Source: Acetobacteraceae bacterium
Lineage (GTDB): Bacteria > Pseudomonadota > Alphaproteobacteria > Acetobacterales > Acetobacteraceae
Assembly: GCA_019237355.1 (NCBI GenBank)
Contig: JAFAHH010000330.1
Coordinates: 1-8,232, forward strand
Direction: 5' to 3'
Length of the DNA: 8,232 bases
Shown here: piece after piece, positions 1-6,684 of the stretch
Position numbering within the stretch: position 1 is the first letter of the stretch
Layout: each line of letters opens with the position of its first letter
Program-made: the position numbers and the translations under genes
The notes under the pieces: generated by a model
Told to the model about the DNA's origin: nothing
Databases searched by the model: none
The model's input: only the letters and a program-made list of their open reading frames with translations

Positions 1-250
1 AAATGGCCCGGCCGCGAGTTTCTGGGTCCGGCTCGGTCCGCAATTGCCAGCTCACCTTTGCATGATCGAGCAATTGCAAGAACCCGGCCGGAAGATGAAT
101 TAGCGGGTGGCGGTCCCGGCCGCCTGCCTCGACCAGAAGCACGCGCCTCTCCGGGTCCTCGGTCAGGCGGCTGGCAAGCACGCAACCCGCCGAACCAGCC
201 CCGACGACGATATTGTCGAAGCTGGCGCCGTCCCCCAGCGCGCTACGCAT
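1..250 (-). CDS. GMC-family FAD oxidoreductase, N-terminal part (runs off left edge)
   Basis: The first 83 codons of a glucose-methanol-choline (GMC) flavoprotein are visible; the rest lies beyond the window. The dinucleotide-binding motif VVGAGSAGCVLASRL (residues 15-29) is followed by LLVEAGG (38-44), whose Glu41 would contact the FAD ribose, and by HLPAGF (52-57). The visible part stops just where the family usually has the second FAD signature (PRG..LGGSS). Family members such as choline dehydrogenase, alcohol oxidoreductases and HMF oxidase oxidise primary alcohols, usually in the cytoplasm; no signal peptide is seen here. The ATG lies inside the last codons of the MFS gene, giving an 8-base overlap, and a GGGAGG ribosome site six bases upstream supports this start. 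Translational coupling to the transporter is likely. The class is certain; the substrate cannot be told, but an alcohol group on the imported compound is plausible. Confidence 0.93.
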   Translation of the reverse strand, partial: MRSALGDGASFDNIVVGAGSAGCVLASRLTEDPERRVLLVEAGGRDRHPLIHLPAGFLQLLDHAKVSWQLRTEPDPETRGRAI

Positions 251-1586
251 GGCTCGCCTCCCGCTGGCCGACGCGCGCGACGGCCGGGTGGTGCGGTCGA
301 CCAATGGCTAGGATGACCACCCCGGAGAGCGTTGCGCACCCGGCGAGGAAATAGAGGCCGCTGGTGAAGCTGCCCGTGCTCGCCGCGGCCAACCCCACTC
401 CGTAAGGACCGATAAACCCGCCCAGATTGCCAATCGCGTTGATGATGGCGATGCCGCCGGCCTTGGCCTCCCCGCGGAGGAACATCGAAGGTAGCGGCCA
501 GAAGCAGGGAGACATCGCGAAGAAACCGATCGCCGCGATCGAGAGCGCTGCCAGCGCCCAAGCCGAGTTGCCGAGCATTCCCGCAGCAACCAGCCCGGCA
601 GCAGCGGCCATCATTGTCCCAATCACATGCCAGCGGCGCTCGTTCTGCCGATCGGAGTGCGAGGCCACCAGCACCATCCCGATCGTGGCGACCACATAGG
701 GCAGGGCGGAGACATAACCTACCGCCTGGTTCGAAAGCCCAATGCCCTTGACGATCTGCGGCAGGAAGAAAGTGATGCCATACATGCTCGCGGTTCGGCC
801 GAGGTAAACGACCGAGAGCGCAAGCACGCGCGGATCGACCAGTGTCCGGCCGAGCGAAACGGAATGGGATGCGTCGGCTGGCTGGTCCTGCTGGATGCGG
901 CGTTCCAGCCATTGGCGCTCATCGGCGGTAAGCCAGCGCGCGTCCCGTGGCCGGTTTGTTAGGAATACAAGCACCAGACCGCCGAGGATGAGCGCCGGAA
1001 GCGCCTCGATGAGGAACATCCATTGCCAGCCGTGCAATCCGGCGACCCCTTCCATGCCCAAGATCGGCACCGACAGCAGCGAGGCAATCGCGCTCGAGAT
1101 CGGCGAGGCCAGCAGAAACAGCGCCACCGCTCGGCCACGATATGCCGCTGGAAACCAATAGGTGATATACAGGATCATGCCCGGAATGAACCCGGCCTCA
1201 GCGGCGCCGAGCAGCAGGCGCATCGTGAGGAAGCTCCACGGTCCGATTACCAGGGCCATGGCGCCTGAAACCAGGCCCCAGGTGATCATAATCCGCGCGA
1301 TCCAAACACGCGCCCCGATCCGGGCCATGAAGACGTTGCTCGGGACTTCGAGCAAGCAGTATGTAACGTAAAAGATTCCCGCTCCCCAGCCATATACGTA
1401 TGGGGTGAGGCCCAGATCCCGGTTCATCGTCAGCGCCGCAAAGCTGACATTTACCCGGTCGAGGTTATTGATGACGTAAAGCAGAGCCATGAGCGGCATC
1501 AGCCGCCACATCACTTTTCTTATCGTACGGCGTTCAATCTCTGGCTCCGAGGGCGCGGCAACCCCCGCAGCCGTTAAGCTATGCAT
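243..1586 (-). CDS. MFS transporter, ACS (anion:cation symporter) type
   Basis: A 447-residue inner-membrane carrier of the major facilitator superfamily, with about 12 hydrophobic segments and a cytoplasmic N-terminus. The first helix carries LDRVNVSFAAL (residues 42-52), typical of the ACS family (tartrate, phthalate, glucarate and 4-hydroxyphenylacetate carriers). RLLLGAAEAGFIPG (123-136) and YRGRAVALF (149-157) match the conserved stretches around helices 4 and 5. A polar central loop (about 210-250) separates the two six-helix halves, and NAIGNLGGFIGPYGVG (383-398) is the conserved helix-11 region. The family takes up organic anions by proton symport, so this is probably the importer of the compound degraded by the cluster. 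The ATG has GGGAG nine bases upstream. The gene follows the CoA transferase after 52 bases that hold a hairpin, and overlaps the GMC gene downstream. Family assignment is firm; the substrate is unknown. Confidence 0.93.
   Translation of the reverse strand: MHSLTAAGVAAPSEPEIERRTIRKVMWRLMPLMALLYVINNLDRVNVSFAALTMNRDLGLTPYVYGWGAGIFYVTYCLLEVPSNVFMARIGARVWIARIMITWGLVSGAMALVIGPWSFLTMRLLLGAAEAGFIPGMILYITYWFPAAYRGRAVALFLLASPISSAIASLLSVPILGMEGVAGLHGWQWMFLIEALPALILGGLVLVFLTNRPRDARWLTADERQWLERRIQQDQPADASHSVSLGRTLVDPRVLALSVVYLGRTASMYGITFFLPQIVKGIGLSNQAVGYVSALPYVVATIGMVLVASHSDRQNERRWHVIGTMMAAAAGLVAAGMLGNSAWALAALSIAAIGFFAMSPCFWPLPSMFLRGEAKAGGIAIINAIGNLGGFIGPYGVGLAAASTGSFTSGLYFLAGCATLSGVVILAIGRPHHPAVARVGQREASHA
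257..262 (-). promoter_or_regulatory. Ribosome binding site of the GMC gene, inside the MFS coding region
   Basis: GGGAGG on the minus strand, six bases before the ATG at 250-248. It lies inside the end of the transporter gene, so the overlapping start is a true initiation site and not a chance ATG. Confidence 0.7.
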
Positions 1587-1615
1587 TTTTTATTGCTCCC
1601 TAGGTAATACTCGCG

Positions 1616-1636
1616 GTGGGGGCGGAGACGCCCCAC
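1616..1636 (-). other. Intercistronic hairpin after the CoA transferase stop codon
   Basis: An eight-pair GC-rich stem (one bulged base) closes a four-base loop within 1616-1636, starting two bases after the CoA transferase stop codon and ending 15 bases before the MFS ribosome site. No U-run follows, so a simple Rho-independent terminator is unlikely. It may protect the 3' end of processed upstream mRNA or lower expression of the transporter. The fold is judged by eye. Confidence 0.5.
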
Positions 1637-1638
1637 GC

Positions 1639-2907
1639 CTATTCGGCTGCAGTTCCTGTCACCGAGCCGCTAGCAGGCTCTGCCTCGGCCACGATCCTGG
1701 ATTCCGCCAGGCTGGCGATCTCCTCGCCCGAAAGCCCAAAATCGCCGAGGATCTCGGCTGTATGCTCACCTAGCACAGGCGGCGGCAGGCGATAGGCGCT
1801 GGGTGTTGCGTGGAACCGGATCGGTGTCGCCAAAGTCTCGACCCGGCCAGCGCGCGGATGCTCCTGCGCCACCACCATACCGAGATGCACAAGTTGCGGA
1901 TCCTCACGCAGCGCCTGGTGCAGATTCTGTATCTTCCCAGCGGGCACATTCCGCTGCCCGAGCTGATCGAGCCAGTACGTGGCGGGCTGGTTCGCGAATA
2001 TGCCGGCAAGCAGCGAGATCAAAACCGGGCGATTCGCGCACCGAGCCGGGTTATTAGCGAAGCGTGGATCGGACTTCCATTCCGGGCGCTCGATCGCATC
2101 GCAAAGCGATTGCCAGAACTTCTCGGTAAAGCATGCAACGAAAAAGGGCTGCCCGTCTGATCCGGTAAAGGATTGATACGGCGTGAACACGCCCGATGCC
2201 GAGCCGAGCCGAGCCGGAGGCTTGCCGGTTCGCAGCGTTTCGCCATCGCGCGGAATGGTCGCGAACACTGCGCCCTCGAGCAGCGAGAGATCCACATACT
2301 GCCCTTCGCCAGTACGCTCGCGATGCAACAATGCAGTGGTAACGGCAAAGGCCAGCAGCGCCGCCCCGCCGAAATCGGGATAAGGGTTGCCGATCCGCAT
2401 CGGCGGGCCTCCCGCCTCGCCGGTCATGGCCATCAGGCCGCTGATTGCCTGGATCACCGGATCATTCGCCGGCAGATGGGCATAGGGGCCGGTCTGGCCA
2501 AAAGCCGAACAACTCGCGTAAATAATATCCGGCTTGACCCGGCGTACATCTTCATAACCAAACCCGAGCCGCTCCAAAGTGCCGGGGCGGAAATTCTCGG
2601 TCACTATATCGCAATCCTGCACCAGGCGAAGCAGCAGATCACGTCCTTCTTTGCGCTTTAGATCCACGCGGATGCTACGCTTGTTGCGATTTTCCGACAT
2701 GAACTGGACGCTTTCTCGACCAACGAAAACAGTGCCTATATTGCGCGAGTGGTCACCCTTCTCCAGTTCCTCCACCTTGATCACATCGGCGCCCAAATCG
2801 CCGAGGAGCATGGTCGCGACTGGGCCTGCGGTCATGATGGTAAAGTCCAAGATCCGGTAGCCGGATAGCGGTAAGCGCTGGCCGTTTCCTGTAGTATTGA
2901 TGCTCAT
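1639..2907 (-). CDS. CaiB/BaiF (class III) CoA transferase
   Basis: A 422-residue family III CoA transferase, close to the usual length of about 400. The N-terminus has RILDFT...GPVATMLLGDLGADVIKVE (residues 18-46), the family's opening block. FMSENRNKRSIRVDLK (69-84), ENFRPGTLERLGFGY (104-118) and SAFGQTGPY (134-142) follow in the expected order. Asp178 in GNPYPDFGGA fits the catalytic aspartate that forms the acyl anhydride in formyl-CoA transferase (Asp169), and RTGEGQYVDLSLLE follows it as usual. These enzymes move CoA from a donor such as succinyl-CoA to a free carboxylic acid, so this is probably the activation step of the pathway. Proven members act on formate/oxalate, carnitine, benzylsuccinate, mesaconate and others, and sequence alone does not decide between them. 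The ATG has GGGAGG seven bases upstream. It lies between the FrdA-like gene and the carrier in the same operon. Confidence 0.95.
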   Translation of the reverse strand: MSINTTGNGQRLPLSGYRILDFTIMTAGPVATMLLGDLGADVIKVEELEKGDHSRNIGTVFVGRESVQFMSENRNKRSIRVDLKRKEGRDLLLRLVQDCDIVTENFRPGTLERLGFGYEDVRRVKPDIIYASCSAFGQTGPYAHLPANDPVIQAISGLMAMTGEAGGPPMRIGNPYPDFGGAALLAFAVTTALLHRERTGEGQYVDLSLLEGAVFATIPRDGETLRTGKPPARLGSASGVFTPYQSFTGSDGQPFFVACFTEKFWQSLCDAIERPEWKSDPRFANNPARCANRPVLISLLAGIFANQPATYWLDQLGQRNVPAGKIQNLHQALREDPQLVHLGMVVAQEHPRAGRVETLATPIRFHATPSAYRLPPPVLGEHTAEILGDFGLSGEEIASLAESRIVAEAEPASGSVTGTAAE

Positions 2908-2914
2908 TCAATAT

Positions 2915-2920
2915 CCTCCC
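2915..2920 (-). promoter_or_regulatory. Ribosome binding site of the CoA transferase gene
   Basis: GGGAGG, seven bases before the ATG at 2907. It begins two bases after the base of the hairpin at 2923-2942, so that hairpin could affect ribosome access. Confidence 0.65.
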
Positions 2921-2922
2921 TG

Positions 2923-2942
2923 CGCCGGTCTGGGGACCGGCG
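2923..2942 (-). other. Perfect intercistronic hairpin after the FrdA-like stop codon
   Basis: Arms CGCCGGTC and GACCGGCG (8 bp, perfect) with a four-base loop fill most of the 35-base gap between the flavoprotein and the CoA transferase. The stem starts on the base after the TAA stop. No U-run follows, so it is not a classical terminator; an mRNA processing or stability element is more likely. Confidence 0.55.
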
Positions 2943-4685
2943 TTAAACTGCACTGAGTGTGGATGCCATATCGGCGTAGGCGTGCTCGCGGATTGCAACG
3001 CCATCTTCGCCTTCGCGGCGAAGCACAAGGCTATGTTTGAAACGGCTATCGTCTGTTTCGGGAAAATCGACCCGGTAATGCGCGCTGCGGGTCTCGTGGC
3101 GGTGCAAGCACGCACGCAGCACCAACTCGCTGGCCAGTGCGAGATTACGCACGCTGAGCACCGTGCTCAGCGTGTCCGGGGTGGCGCCGCAGCCAACATC
3201 CAGGGCATCGCGCACGTCCCTTACCGTAGCAAGCGCGCGGCGCAGCCCGGATTCCGACTTTTCAACTAGGCAATGGCGCTGCATCGCGCTGCGGACTTTT
3301 TCCACAAGCACGGCGAGTTCATGATCCGCTACCGGCCGGCCCATGACAGAGGCTACCCGGTCGGTCGCGAGCTGTAGAAGGCCACCGCCGCGGTTTCTCT
3401 CGCGTGCAGCCCGATCGGCCGCTGCCGTGCCGGCCCGGTGGCCAAACACCTGGCCCTCGGCGAGCGAGTTCCCGCCGGGTCGGTCTGGTCCACGCACCCC
3501 ACCGGCCAGCTCGCCAATGACGAACAGGCCGGGTATGGTGCTTTCTGCGCCCGCATTGACCATGCGCACGCCCCCGTTCATGCACTGAAAGGCGATCCCG
3601 ACCTCGAACAGCCCCTTACGGACGTCGAGGCCGCGTTCACGCATCCATCGCGCAGTGTTCGGAATGGTCGCCTCAATCCGCTCGGCAGAGACATGCGCGA
3701 AGGAGAAGTTAACGCACCCATTCGGCGTGCCTCGCCCTTCGTTGATCTCCCGCGCGATGGCGACATCGATGTAGCGCGAGACATTTTCCGTCGTAAACGG
3801 AAATACCTTCTCGTCGTATACTTCCTCGAGAGGCACCCCCACAGGTACGTAGCGCGGCAGAAATTCCTCCCCCAGCCCATTGGTGATCCGCGGGTGCAGC
3901 ACAAAGCAGGATTTGCTAAAGAGCTGCACGTAAGGATGGATCAGCGCTGGCCCAAACTGGTGGAATTCAAGATTCACCAGCTCGGCGCCATGACGAAAGC
4001 AGATTGCCTGGCCATCGCCGGTCATTTCCGGGGTGGAAACCTGTCGCTCGAAAGCACCATGCATTCCGCCCGTGCCGAGCACTACCGACGGCGCCTCATA
4101 ATGGATGAGCATCCGCCGCTCTGGAGCATAGGCGAGCGCACCGGCAACCGAGCCATCGCTATTCCGGATCAAATCGACCAGCATCACTGGCGCATCGACG
4201 GCCACGCCCCGCCGCACCAATTCGTCGGACAGCGCTTCGACCACCGCGCGGCCGGTCTTGCCGCTCACCCCGAGCGCCCGTGCAAAGGAGCCGAAATCGC
4301 TCCGGATCAGCCGATAATCCTCCCCATCCGGCGCTCGATCGAAGGGAACACCCAGGGCGATCAAATCACGAATGCGATCTGGCGCATCCTCGGCCAGCAC
4401 GCGCACCAGGGCCGGGTCGATAAAGCCTTCACCGGCCCGCATCGTATCCTCGTAGTGGATTGCGGGGCTGTCGCGGCGATCGCCGAACCCGGCCGCGCCC
4501 ATGCTCATTATTTCGCTCGCGCCATGCACCGAGCTTCCGCCGATGCGGAGCGGCGCTTTGGCGACAAGCCGGACATCGGCGCCCGCCTGCCGCGCCGATA
4601 AGGCCGCGCGGGATGCCGCGCCGCCGCCGCCGATCACCACCACATCGGCCGTCACGCGGGTGACCTCTATGGGCAATGTACTCAT
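2943..4685 (-). CDS. FAD flavoprotein of the fumarate reductase / succinate dehydrogenase / L-aspartate oxidase family
   Basis: A 580-residue flavoprotein. The N-terminal FAD motif is ADVVVIGGGGAASRAAL (residues 13-29). The C-terminal half of the FAD domain has GGVRMVNAGAESTIPGLFVI (371-390) and GELAGGVRGPDRPGGNSL (391-408), the hallmark of FrdA, SdhA and NadB. Arg304 in SRYIDVAIAREI is placed like the catalytic arginine of the family, and ETRSAHYRVDFPETDD (531-546) matches the helical C-terminal domain. The usual QFHPT substrate motif is changed to FHQFGPALIHP (241-251), so fumarate or succinate is doubtful as substrate. It probably makes or reduces a C=C bond in a carboxylated compound. No iron-sulfur or membrane-anchor partner gene is nearby, and no signal peptide is seen. 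I chose the ATG at 4685, which has AGGAAGGA eight bases upstream; a longer frame from 4841 would add 52 unrelated residues that overlap the preceding gene. Confidence 0.88.
   Translation of the reverse strand: MSTLPIEVTRVTADVVVIGGGGAASRAALSARQAGADVRLVAKAPLRIGGSSVHGASEIMSMGAAGFGDRRDSPAIHYEDTMRAGEGFIDPALVRVLAEDAPDRIRDLIALGVPFDRAPDGEDYRLIRSDFGSFARALGVSGKTGRAVVEALSDELVRRGVAVDAPVMLVDLIRNSDGSVAGALAYAPERRMLIHYEAPSVVLGTGGMHGAFERQVSTPEMTGDGQAICFRHGAELVNLEFHQFGPALIHPYVQLFSKSCFVLHPRITNGLGEEFLPRYVPVGVPLEEVYDEKVFPFTTENVSRYIDVAIAREINEGRGTPNGCVNFSFAHVSAERIEATIPNTARWMRERGLDVRKGLFEVGIAFQCMNGGVRMVNAGAESTIPGLFVIGELAGGVRGPDRPGGNSLAEGQVFGHRAGTAAADRAARERNRGGGLLQLATDRVASVMGRPVADHELAVLVEKVRSAMQRHCLVEKSESGLRRALATVRDVRDALDVGCGATPDTLSTVLSVRNLALASELVLRACLHRHETRSAHYRVDFPETDDSRFKHSLVLRREGEDGVAIREHAYADMASTLSAV
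3150..3174. repeat. 25-base near-perfect palindrome inside the FrdA-like gene
   Basis: Arms CACGCTGAGCAC and GTGCTCAGCGTG pair over 12 bases around a single central base. It lies in the codons for the C-terminal helical domain (about residues 503-511, TLSTVLSV). It is symmetric on both strands, so it could be a protein site in DNA or a hairpin in RNA, or only a by-product of the repeated Leu-Ser/Val codons. Confidence 0.6.
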
Positions 4686-4693
4686 ACTGTTAT

Positions 4694-4701
4694 TCCTTCC
4701 T
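4694..4701 (-). promoter_or_regulatory. Ribosome binding site fixing the start of the FrdA-like gene
   Basis: AGGAAGGA eight bases before the ATG at 4685. It decides in favour of the 580-residue form over the 632-residue frame that begins at 4841 inside the acyl-CoA dehydrogenase gene. Confidence 0.7.
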
Positions 4702-4704
4702 AGG

Positions 4705-4740
4705 GCCGCGCGCGCGTCAGCCGGCCAACTCGCGCGCGGC
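4705..4740 (-). other. Stem-loop spanning the acyl-CoA dehydrogenase stop codon
   Basis: Perfect 10-base arms GCCGCGCGCG (4705-4714) and CGCGCGCGGC (4731-4740) enclose a 16-base loop that contains the TGA stop of the acyl-CoA dehydrogenase. The right arm encodes the Ala-Ala-Arg near the C-terminus; the left arm lies in the gap just before the next ribosome site. Alternating CG allows slipped pairings. No U-run follows. Confidence 0.5.
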
Positions 4741-5886
4741 AATATTGCGCTGGATCTCGTTTGTTCCGCCAAAAATCTGAAATAGCTTGGCTTCGCGGTA
4801 GTGGCGCTGCATCGGGTATTCCATGCTATAGCCATTTGCACCCATTATCTGCAGGCCCTCGGTTGCCACGCGCACATAAGTATCGGATGCAAAAAATTTT
4901 GCTTGCGATGATTCGATGGCGCAGGTTGCGCCTTGCTGCAGCAATCGGGCAGCCCGGAAAACGAGCAGCCGGCTCGCGTCAACCAGGGTTTGCATATCGA
5001 CCAGCTTATGTGCTATCGCCTGAAAGGAAGCGATTGGCCGCCCGAATTGGCGGCGCTCCCTTGCGTAGTCACGCGCGTAGTCGCAAGCGGCCTGTGCGGC
5101 GCCCGCGCACATGGCGCCGAGGGAGATCCGCTCCTTTGCCAGAACTGTCGTAAGCTGCCGCCAGCCGCGATGCAGCTCTCCTACCAGAAAATTTTGCGGC
5201 ACCTTCACGTCGACGTAATTCACCTCGCAGGTACGCACCGCATGTCCACCGAGCAGATCGATGGGCGAAATCGCGACGCCTGGGGTTTTGGCCGGGACCA
5301 AAATCAGGCTGATGCCATCGCGCTTATCCTGGGCTCGCTCGGTCCGGCATGCAGTCAGGATGTACTCGGCTTCTTGCGCCCCGGTGATCCACATTTTCGT
5401 GCCGTTGATCACGAAATCACCGTTCTTACATTCGGCTTTCGTCGTCAGGCTCGCCGCATCGGAGCCAGCATTGTTCTCGCTCAAAGCGAAGGCGAAGAAG
5501 GTACGGCCCTCGGCCAAGGCTGGCAGCATCTCCTGCTTGATCTCTTCGCTGGCAAAGCGGGCGAGCGCGCCGCCTACCATATTCACATTCATGTTCCAGT
5601 AACGGGCGAGGGCGATACTGTGATATGCCATGATCTCGACCATTGCGACCATATCGAGGTAGTCGCCGATCCCGCCATATTGCTCTGGTAGGGTGACTGC
5701 GAACCAGCCTTGCTCAGCGGCTACCCGCATAAGCTCATAGGGAAACCGTTTCTTTTCGTCACATTCGCGAATATAATCCAGGGAGGCGTGCCGGGTCAGC
5801 ACCCCATGCACGCTATCGCGAAATTCGAATTGAACGTCATCCAGGTACGGCTGTAGGTCGGGGTTTCTGGTCAGTGTGGCAGGCAT
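4717..5886 (-). CDS. Acyl-CoA dehydrogenase
   Basis: A 389-residue flavoenzyme of normal length that would insert an alpha-beta double bond into an acyl-CoA and pass electrons to electron-transfer flavoprotein. FALSENNAGSDAAS (residues 133-146) and NGTKMWITGAQEA (161-173) form the middle beta-domain and FAD contacts. RRQFGRPIASFQAI (278-291) and GGTNEIQR (373-380) are the C-terminal signatures. Glu356 in GYSMEYPMQR sits where short-chain acyl-CoA dehydrogenase has its catalytic base (Glu368), so it is probably active. CaiA, the crotonobetainyl-CoA reductase of carnitine metabolism, belongs to the same family and also pairs with CaiB and a crotonase, so the enzyme could run as a reductase. The ribosome site is weak (TTGGA-like) and lies in the 18-base gap after the enoyl-CoA hydratase. 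No ETF genes are in the window. Chain length or branching of the substrate cannot be told. Confidence 0.95.
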   Translation of the reverse strand: MPATLTRNPDLQPYLDDVQFEFRDSVHGVLTRHASLDYIRECDEKKRFPYELMRVAAEQGWFAVTLPEQYGGIGDYLDMVAMVEIMAYHSIALARYWNMNVNMVGGALARFASEEIKQEMLPALAEGRTFFAFALSENNAGSDAASLTTKAECKNGDFVINGTKMWITGAQEAEYILTACRTERAQDKRDGISLILVPAKTPGVAISPIDLLGGHAVRTCEVNYVDVKVPQNFLVGELHRGWRQLTTVLAKERISLGAMCAGAAQAACDYARDYARERRQFGRPIASFQAIAHKLVDMQTLVDASRLLVFRAARLLQQGATCAIESSQAKFFASDTYVRVATEGLQIMGANGYSMEYPMQRHYREAKLFQIFGGTNEIQRNIAARELAG

Positions 5887-5904
5887 AGCAAATCCAATCT
5901 TTTC

Positions 5905-6684
5905 TCAGACATGTTTCCAAACGGGTGTGCGCTTATCGAGAAATGCCTGCCAGCCTTCGGCAGCATCCTCGGACTGGTAACAGGCGATATAGGCGTCTCT
6001 TTCGAGTGTGAGGTATCCAGCGAAGCGGGACAGGAACTCGTGATCCGCGAGCCGCTTGATCATCGCAATCGATCGGGCAGGCTGCGCTGCGAGCCCCTCG
6101 GCTATCGAGACTGCGGTCGGGAGCGCCTGGCCGGGTGCAGTGCGGCTATTGATAATGCCGATCGCCTCGTCATCGGTGGCGCCAAAAACCGTTCCATGCA
6201 TCACTATGTCTTTCGCGCGCGCGGGGCCGACCAGGCGCTGCAACAGAAACATGCCTCCGGTTCCTGGCCAAACGCCACGAGAGATCTCGGGTAAGCCAAG
6301 CCGGGCATCTTCCGCTGCGATGCGGAAATCACACGCCAGCGCCAGTTCTAGGCCACCCCCAAGACAGGCGCCCTCAATCGCCGCAATGACCGGTTTTGCC
6401 ATCCTTGCGATCCGCATCACCATTCGATGACCGTTCTCACAGTGCTGGCTGGCGATGTCCGGATCGCGGCGCGACGGGAATTCCTTCAGATCAGCCCCGG
6501 CGCAGAAATTGGCGCCGCCGGTAAGCACAACCGCTCGGACAGACTTGTCCGAATCCAGCTGCTCGGCGGCTGCAGCTATGGCCCCGCGTAGTTCCTGCGT
6601 GAGCAGGTTGAGCGGTGGAGCGCTCAGCCGCATGACCGCCACCGGGCCCTGAATGTGTACCGCAAGGAATGGCCAATTGATCAC
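5905..6684 (-). CDS. Enoyl-CoA hydratase/isomerase (crotonase family)
   Basis: A 259-residue crotonase of normal length that would add water across the double bond of an enoyl-CoA. ANFCAGADLKEF (residues 58-69) is the first half of the oxyanion hole and CoA site. EGACLGGGLELALACDFRIA (104-123) holds the second half. Glu113 (GGGLE) and Glu133 (LPEI) match the two catalytic glutamates of rat mitochondrial hydratase (Glu144, Glu164), so true hydratase activity is likely, though isomerase or dehydratase roles exist in the family. The start is GTG, overlapping the aldolase stop as GTGA, with GGAG seven bases upstream, so the two genes are probably translationally coupled. It would follow the acyl-CoA dehydrogenase, encoded next, in the reaction order. 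The substrate is not known. Confidence 0.94.
   Translation of the reverse strand: MINWPFLAVHIQGPVAVMRLSAPPLNLLTQELRGAIAAAAEQLDSDKSVRAVVLTGGANFCAGADLKEFPSRRDPDIASQHCENGHRMVMRIARMAKPVIAAIEGACLGGGLELALACDFRIAAEDARLGLPEISRGVWPGTGGMFLLQRLVGPARAKDIVMHGTVFGATDDEAIGIINSRTAPGQALPTAVSIAEGLAAQPARSIAMIKRLADHEFLSRFAGYLTLERDAYIACYQSEDAAEGWQAFLDKRTPVWKHV

Noticed and set aside
163..912. A 249-codon minus-strand frame within the MFS gene
   Set aside because: It is an out-of-frame shadow of the carrier; the MFS frame has all the family motifs.
2201..2215. Three tandem GAGCC units in the CoA transferase gene, possible phase-variable repeat
   Set aside because: Only three full units, too short to expect frequent slippage, and the reading frame is intact and normal in length.
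3438..4601. A 387-codon open frame on the plus strand opposite the FrdA-like gene
   Set aside because: It is fully antisense to a gene with clear family motifs, has no recognisable domain, and long antisense frames are common in GC-rich DNA.
4686..4841. A 52-residue N-terminal extension of the FrdA-like protein
   Set aside because: It overlaps the end of the acyl-CoA dehydrogenase gene, and the ATG at 4685 has a strong ribosome site and places the FAD motif at the usual distance.
4933..5691. A 252-codon plus-strand frame opposite the acyl-CoA dehydrogenase
   Set aside because: It is antisense to a well-supported gene and its translation resembles no known family.
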